From assembly GCA_914767715.1 (NCBI GenBank), contig OU612071.1, forward strand, positions 19,276,948 to 19,340,947: DNA of 64,000 bases, given 5' to 3'. The DNA is from Membranipora membranacea (lineage: Eukaryota; Bryozoa; Gymnolaemata; Cheilostomatida; Membraniporidae). The translations under genes and the position numbers were made by a program. Shown one piece after another: positions 52,601 through 61,600 of this stretch. The notes under the pieces are model-generated. The model had not been told where the DNA came from, did not search any database, and saw nothing but the letters and a program-made list of their open reading frames with translations. Numbering within the stretch: position 1 is the first letter of the stretch; the number at the start of each line of letters is the position of its first letter.

Positions 52601-55600
52601 CATAATTCACCAAATTTAAGTTAGACTAAGCTTGTGCGTGAACTAAAGAATTGTCTAGCGCTGTGGTTAACAGAGTAGAAACCAGACTAGAGTAGCTCTT
52701 GCCAGTTGACTGTGGTTGTGTACTGAAATGTATGAACCACCCATGCTTCATACTTGTTGATATTGTTACAGGCAAAGTGGTGAAGGGAGTGAGACACAAG
52801 GCTATATACTCATATCTGGGGAACCCTCCGGCTCCATCTGGTAAAAATGTGCTCACATTCAGCGAGGGTAAGTCTGCAACTAAATATATTAAAGGCTACC
52901 CAAAGACCAATGCATGCTATGGTCAGGCAGTAACCTACTTTCAACCATCATTTATTCATGCCAAGTAGAGCTTTGAATCTTTTTACCAAGGCTGACATAA
53001 CTTTATCATAAGTAACTGGCTGACAATATCATGCATTGTTCTTTGGGTAAGTCTGCAACATAGTTATATTAATTCTTCTGTTTAATTGCTCACTCCATTA
53101 AGAAACAGAAACAAAGAAACGTAACATTCCTTCAACTTGTCACATTCTAAAACCCTAACTAATTGATGCTCTGGAAAACATTAAATGTTGTTGATGTCGT
53201 TCCTATGGCAGCATTGTTCTTTTCATAAATTTTTCCAACATAGAATATTATTCCGACTGACTTGGTCACCTGGTTTGACTTGCCTTCACTTGTTGACTCC
53301 TATAGACTTATGTCATGTTGCTTGTTATGTTTCTAGGAGATGTTATAGAGGTAGAGAACCAGACTGACCCTGATTGGTGGATCGGGAGTAAATCAGGAGT
53401 ACATGGTTCATTCCCTTCTAAATATGTACAAAAAGTCTCATCTAGGGGGGTGAGTTAGATCAATCTCATACCAAAGCTGTAGCCAGGGTTCCAGTCAGTT
53501 GTTTCATTAAGAGTAGTGGTGACTCCGCCCCACAAGTATAAGCATAAGGATTCAAGCTTTTTCAGCCAATGGCTTATATAAGTAATGGCATGAAAAATTC
53601 CAATATCAACAGCCCTTGTCTTCTACTTTGAGGGGCTACCCAGATTTCACAGGCTACTGCTCGACATCCTAGTTTGGATATTTCTTCTTACCCTTTTTGA
53701 GATACACTATAAAGCGTGTGGGGATAGCACACATATGGGCACGCAAAGACAAACACGGGTATATGGTGCTGCATGGGTACCTCTACCAAAGAGAAGATAA
53801 CTGTCTCAGTTTCAAGGTTATGAATGACCTGATAATAAGTTCTTTTCCCCCCGTTTGTAGTCCGTGATGAGTAATGGCGGCGCACACCAGAGATACTCGA
53901 ATCATCCGCCAGCAACCAGAACAAGTAGTACAAGTCACAGACATTCCTCAACTAATCAATTCAATTCATCAGCCGCCCATGTGAGTATTATACCCTTTAG
54001 TCACCCTGTACGGCGAGGACATCCAGACTTAGCGTTTCGTATTTCAAAAGAATATTGCTAGTGCAGGTGTACTTAGACCTTGGTGTTTGAAAAAGATTTT
54101 TAAGTCATATCCTGTACCGGAACCTGCTCGTAAACTGAAGTTGATAATGTCCAAGTTTACCTGGTATGATGGCGTTGCATGAGTAAATTACTTATTTGAG
54201 CAACAGAAGACTTGATTACGAGAAAGCATGAGAAGCCCGACACCATGCATTAGTGTGTTTATATCGATGAATGGAAATATTATATCTTCTGCACAAACAA
54301 AGCTTAGAAGCGTTTAGCTGTACCTAGGGGTCACAATTGACAGTTCTAACCATGTTGTTATGTTGTTACTGTTTACTAGCCAATGTGTTGGCTCTGACTG
54401 GCTCCAGCCAATCAGAGCCAACATATAGGCTAACTGTTAATGTGTTCTTATGTTCAGTTTTTGTACTAATTATTACAGCTGCCTCCATCTCCCAATAGGA
54501 GACACCCAGAACATGACTACATGAACACACAGTCCCTCTCAGACTATCCCTGGTATGTCAGCTTATCAATGATCGCTCCACCATTGATCCATACTGACAT
54601 CAATACTGCACTAATAGCATGTGTATCTCTGATCGTTAGTCAATTTATTATGGGCACCTAATATGTGCCAGCCTCTAATTAAAGATATTAACCTCACGTT
54701 GTTACACCAAATTCCCTCTGGCAGAAGGCAAGCTAAGTGAATTCATGCATTCCCTATCACTTAGAGATTGGCAAGAGTATGTCATGTGATCAGTGTGACA
54801 CTGATGACTAGCGAATCTGTTTGCTCTGATCTGATTGACTCTTGGGCGGGAAGCAGAGCCAATGGCAGGTCACTGAAAGTACCTATTGAGATTTATATTG
54901 AAACTTATTCTCACATTCGCTAAATATCAACAGGTAATTTCAGTGAACTTGAATTGGCTCTCCCCATCTCACAAGCCAGTCAGAGTCAACATATATACTC
55001 TTGCATATCTCTGATTGATGATTGACTATGAGTTACAAGTGGAAACATGTTAGGTCCGTCGACTGGATTGCCTCTGATGATCAGATATATACATACTAAT
55101 AGTATGATCCCATTGTCAGTGTGGTTGCAGCTTAGTCGGATTTGAATAGTGACTGTTAAATTTGAATTATGTACAAAAAAATCTTAATTGGAAAATAGTA
55201 TGTCGGGGAATCTGAAAGTGAACGACACAAGAAGAAGGATATGCTGAATCCAAATTGAACAGTCATTATGCTGCCAGAAATAACCTAGTACAACAGTGTT
55301 CCCATCACTCTCATTATTGAAGTATACAGTGTAATCCTCTTAATTCAGACCAAGGACGCTGGTCCAATCAGCCAAATTTCAACATATTTTCATGTCACAT
55401 TATGTAAAGTCTGCTTAGTCAAGACAAAAGTTGGTAGTCCCCAGAGGTTTGAATTAGTTGGAGTGCACTGTATGCTGATGCTATGGGTGTGCTTGGAATG
55501 TCATATCATAGCTGATCGCAAAAAAACTCTCAATTATGTTTTTCAGCCTTCTCCTCAGCTGCCTCTTCCTTCACAACTCAAACCTGATCTTCACATTAAC

Positions 55601-58600
55601 ATTATCGCTGCCATCTATCCTTCATCCACCAATCACTCACCACACACACAATCACCCTCTCTCACAAACTTTCTGTCTGAAAGTGCACTTAAACTTCTTC
55701 ATTGTAAGCTTGGCGCTGGTAATGCTCAGCTACATATTGAATCACTGAGCCAAAGCAAAGTTCTTGTTGCCTGGGTGTCACGGTTTGAGAACGGATCGGA
55801 CGTGAAATATGACGGAGTTTTACTCAAGTCTGCATCAGAAGGACAGGCCTCTATGAGAGAGTATGTGGGTATGAAAGGAGGACGGATCGAGGAGATACAT
55901 GATGTATCTGGTACATCAGTGTTAGTCTCTGCTTACTACCAGACAGCCGTTGGGTCCAAATCACAATATTCGTCTCCTATCAAAGCTTGTTTACAGCTTT
56001 GCTGCTCAACCAATTTGTTCAAGACACAGAAAGCTTGGATTCCTACAGCCCAAAAGCAAAAGCAAACACTTAAAGAAATGGAGGTCGGGAAAAGTATATA
56101 CTCCATGCTCGTCGAGTCAACAGAAGGTGTTATAAGAGCTACAACCCAAGTGAGGTCTCAATCTCCACTGAGTAAAGAACCTCCGCCACCCAATGGTGCG
56201 AATAAAATACCGAGTTCTCGTGAAGTGGAACCAGGAATAACCGGGAGATCAATGATGATGAAGCCTATGACTGTTGTGAAGAAAAAGTATATCATGCCTT
56301 TGGGGAAGACTACACCTTCAGTCTACTCAAGCAGAACATCAGGAAGTGGAACTCCCATGGCCAACCCAGATCTGGCAATGGCTACCAAGTCGACCAATAT
56401 TGCGGTAAGAACCACTCCTCATGCCCTATTCTATGGAAATAATAAAAGAAGTTTAAACTCCACTGATTAGAAAGATCCAGTGTTTGTATGCTGGTCTAGT
56501 AGCACTACAATGGATGCCAATTCATTGTATGAAATATGCCCATACTTAAATGTTGCTTTTGCTGGATAAGGTTATAATCAAATTGGGTGATCTCCGTTGG
56601 ATCTAATAAAGCCCTTTGACTTCAATAAAAACAACATATGTCATGAGCTGACATTATGTGTTCGTTTACAGGGATCACAAGCACAGCAAACTCATAAGTC
56701 TGTGGTCAAAGAGGCGAAGAGATACTATCGCATCCCCCAGACTGCCATCAAATTTCTCCACACTCCTGATGAAATTCTACAGGTATTGATAATAAATGCT
56801 TAACGCATTATTATGTCCTATCATCATGATCAAGGGTATTGCTTGTGTTAAACATACCCTTCAGGGAAGTGGATACGCATTCAAGCCAAATAATAAATAA
56901 AACTCGCATGTTATGAAAGCTTCTTCAATTGTTTTATCATTTCATGATGCTGTGTTCTCTGATAAAGCTACCTTTTCCTTTACAGGACAGTATCGAGTTC
57001 TGGTATCCTGTAGTAGGATATGGAGCCTCCCGACAGCCCCCTCAGACTGACCCTGTGATTCATCCAGCACAGCGAGCTCGACGTCGCGCATCCTCCTCAA
57101 ACTACCTACGGAAACTCAGGACAGATAGTTCTTTATCTTCAAGAGCTTCGAGCAGCAGAGCAAAGGTCAGGCAAGCCGCAACAAAGAAATGGATTGGGGG
57201 AAATAACAGAACAAGAGGCGGTAAAGTAAGACCGTCTACGAATAGTCGGAGGAGAAAATCGGAGTCTAAAGTGCAGTCCTCTGTGTCGTTAGTGTCTGAA
57301 GCTTTTGATCCGAGCCGTTCTCCCTCCAGGTCATCACTGAAATCAAGCTTTAAGGGTTCCTCATCCAGGAATCGCAATTCGTCCAAAATCAGCTTCGTGG
57401 GCTTAGATCACTGGAGAGAAATGGGAAAAGACTCTAAATTATGGAGATCAATGCATTCCAAGAAGAAAAACAAACAGAAATCTAGCACAGATGGCTTGAA
57501 AAGGAGAAAGGCTTGGAAAAAACGAAACAAGAATATTAAAATTATTAATGGTAAAGTTGTGACCAGATCGTTTGGTGATTTGATAGGCAAAGCATCATCC
57601 ACTGGCACTGAAGCTTCACAAAGAATAGAGAGTATACATAGCTAATGACCTTGGTTTTTTTAAACACATTATTTTCTTCTCCTTCCGCAATGCGCTCCTT
57701 TTCTGCATTTGTCTTTTCTACATTAGTTTCAATACAATTTATCTTCGTCAATTCTTCCTTTGCAACACGATTCTTCATCACACCTCGAAAAGTTAGAGCA
57801 GTTGAACCTTTAGGTGTCGTAATTCGCTCTACTAGCCTCATGATTTCTTCTATTCTGTTGGTGACTCAGTTCTCCTGACTACCCTTATCACCAGTAAGCA
57901 TCAAAATTCTCATCCTTTCTCACATTCTACCAGCTCAGACCCTTATACCCTAATATTTAGAAGCAGAAACAGTATCAGAATCAGTACACATATATACAGT
58001 ATACACGCTGCATAGACAATAACATTGTGATGACTAAATTCTCCCCACCTTTTACCATAATGCAGCCACCTTGCAGCTTGAGATGGTCAAGCTGCAATGT
58101 GTTACGTACCTTCATTGGAGTTGACGTTTCTCAGAGTTAGTTTCACGTTTTAATTTATTTTCTGTTTTCTGTAGGTATATTGGTGTATATAATAAAACAG
58201 AGGCCTCACAGAAACTCAACGCTCAGGAGGACGGGGTTTTCCTAGTAAGAGAAAGTAAAGACAGGCCTGGCACCTACGCTATCGGTATCGCGTAAGTTCA
58301 TTGTATTGTATAAGTATCTCATGAGTTCATTGTTACGTTAACTATAACTTTACTTTAACTTTATAACTTAACTTTAAGTATCAGTATCTAGTGTGTACGT
58401 TGTATTGGTATCGGGTAACGTGATATATCGCTTTTTAAAACTTTTTAATATTGTATTGGTGATCATGTCTAATAGTTATTTTCACAGTTGAAACCTCCCA
58501 AATATTTGCCGTTGAGTCGCAGTGACCTCTGGAAGCTCATTTTGGGGCAAAAAGTGCCCTTTTTGAATTGTGCCCTCTGTGCCTTGTTTTGAGGTATTTG

Positions 58601-61600
58601 ATTAGTTTATGCTTTCACCATATAGAGGAGGCATGGCACTAACTGGAGGAGTGACATTTTGGTGAAACTTTATGATTTTAGGCCTCCTGTCTTCGAGACT
58701 TGAAATTGATTTTTGCAATAGTAATAGGGCCATTTCTGACCCCTCATTACATGCAACCCCAATAATGCAGAAACTAAAATTTCCAAATCAATATACCATT
58801 TTGGTCTTGTACTGTCACTTCAATCAATAATCTTACCAGCTTACAGATCCTGGTTGTCACAACTGTAACAGATAATAACCCAAATTTTAACTAATTTGAG
58901 TCCAAACAAATTTTCCCGCCAAAAATTAGAAATTCAGAAAGATGTCAGTCGAATTTGTTGTCAGTATGATCAACAACAGGATATTGTCTAGGTTTTGATC
59001 GAAGCGATTGTTGATTATGGCTTTACATCTTGAGATATTTGGATTTTTGTGGCTAAACCAGCTTTATATGGTCCAAAACATGCACTTTTTTCCAGCCAAA
59101 AAACAGAAAATAGGTTAAGCAACATGTTATACACACTAGATTCCATTAAACTAGAGAGTATTTCCGAGGTTTTGATCGTGGCGTTTGATGATAAATTCAG
59201 TAGTAGAGAAGTTATGAGCATAAACGTTTCTCTTTCCATGCTAAACAATCACCCAAAAAAGGTGATCTCCATTGTTGTACACAATGTGCTTTGCATGTAA
59301 TACTGCTTAGATTTTCATCACGCATTTGCATAACGTAATTTACTGCATCATTTTGCCCGTTGCTGCCTATATGTTTTCAATGCATTTTAGTTAATGTACA
59401 ATTAATCAAGTTAGGAACATGCGGTCTGAAAAAATTTGCGATATTAAACAAAAGTCATACTAATGGCAACGTGTCAGTGAAGGAATTTTTGAGATGGGAC
59501 AAGTAGTGCCTGAAAAACTGAAAAGTGTTAACTATATCATGTTAAGATATCTAATAAAATAACTATAAAATATCTAATAAAATAACTATAAAAGCGTTAA
59601 AATATCACTTTAACTTTACTTTAACTTTATAACTTAAAGTATCAGTATCTAGTGTGTACATTGTATTGGTATCGGGTAAGTTCACCTTACATCAGTATTG
59701 TTGCCAGTACATTTGTTGAGTCAGTACAGCCAGCCAATACCTTGATGCCAAATAAGAGTATTCAAGAGTTAGGATGGAGGTTGTCCCTTCTTTCAAGTTT
59801 TACCATTATAATATGTCACCATCATCATTTAATCACTTGGTGGTGAGCTAACGGCGGTCTCAAATGGTGGCCTCTGGCCCTAGGCTTGTTGCAGAGGAAA
59901 ATTAAAAGAAATTAATTCAATTTGACGTAAGTAGATAAGATGTAGATACAATGTAGAAATTCAATTTTGATTGTTCTAAACTTGGTTGCTGACGAAGGTT
60001 TTATCTCTCATTCCAGATACCAGGGAACAGCCAAGCACATAAAAGTAGCGAAGAGTCCGGATAGTACTTACTCTATAGCTGACTGCAAATGTTTTAATTC
60101 CATACCGGTTAGTGAGGCTTCGAAAGTTTGAACGCTCGATTGGTTGAGAGATCGTTTGGCTGTGAGAGCGAAGGTTGCAAATTTGATTGTCTGATCGAAT
60201 GAAGGATTGTTGAGAAGATTGATTGGTGGATAGATCGTTTGGTAGAAAGATTGAACGAATGATTGATTGGAGGATCGATTGATAGATAGAACGATCAATT
60301 GATCAATCGATTGACTGACTGAATAATAAATATTGAACCTATTGTTCTTTTTATGGAGATAAGACCTGAGGAGTTTGTAACATAAAGCTTAGCCAGGGTT
60401 TTCGAGACAGCACTGAGCTAGACCAATTTTGTTATTAGGAGTCGTCTTTTAGGGTTACTTTTTTATGCAAGCAGACACAAAACATTGTAAGCTAACATAA
60501 CAATGATATATAATGTTTATTATATTATATACATTATATAATATAATTTTTATTGTCAATCTACAATCACCCTTATGGATGTTTTTCATGCAGTGACAGA
60601 ACAAATAACTTAAACAATAAGGAAACGCGGAGAGAAAAAGAAGAAAAATACAATATAGTAATAGAAATTAATATAGATTTAAAGTGCTTTGATATTATTT
60701 ATTGCATTTATTTATTTATTTTGATTCATTTATTTTATATTTATGCATTTATTTATTTATATTTTTTGCAGATGCTGGTACAATACTATGAGCAGCACAC
60801 ATTACAAGACAGTTTTCCTGAGCTGACCACAACGCTACTAATACCATTCAATCGTGTCAACCATCGAGGTAAGCTCCTACTGGTCAATTCCTATCTAGGT
60901 CAGAGCAAGTTGTGTTTCATTGGTCCATATTCTGTTAGGTTATCATTGAAAAGGAATATTAAAATGGTTATCAAAACCTCATAGGTCAACCTGCCCTTGC
61001 CCTTGCCCTAGACTTGCAGACTAGCATTGTTCTTTGTCTGCCCTTCTTTCACCTCCCCAGAGTAAATTTTCATTTTTCACTCTAACATCACCATACTTTA
61101 ACCGAATCTTCTTTCCTTTGTGTACAGGCGGAAACGGTAAGTCACCTCCCCCTTTACTAATCTTACTTTAGTCTTGTTGAAACACCCTTTTCTATTTCTC
61201 ACCACTTTCTATACCTTTCCTACGCTATGTAAGAGTTTGTCATTTGTTTTCAACAATTTCAACACAAGCTCAAGTGCTCAAACCTTGCCTGGGTTGCTGA
61301 TAATGGGATTCCACATCCCAATCATAAGTGACCTTCAAATGCAGAGCTTGAGAACTTAAACCAGTTCAAATCCGCCTGTTGTTAGAACTTAACTTTATTG
61401 TGACTAAAAAGAAGTTGGGAACTGGTCAAATCTTCGTTTGTAAAAAAGAGTCCCCATGCATCGTAATCCAAACTCTGACTGGGCAAGTTGTAGTATTTTA
61501 ATTCGTGGGATGTTGTTGATCATGGAATGCTGCGACCAGCAACCAGGCAGAGTTTGAGCGCCTTATCTGCAGAATCCTGAATGTCTATCTGCTCCATCTC

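Noticed and set aside
55463-55546. ATG-led 28 codons before exon A of the nested unit, as the true start
   Set aside because: A good polypyrimidine tract and acceptor at 55546 fall inside it and its peptide (Cys/Met-rich) is unlike the rest. Kept only as the alternative for a stand-alone gene.
60553-60984. 143-codon ORF containing the last SH2 exon
   Set aside because: Only 60772-60868 is coding. The upstream part is A/T-rich intron with I/Y/F runs and the downstream part passes a strong donor.
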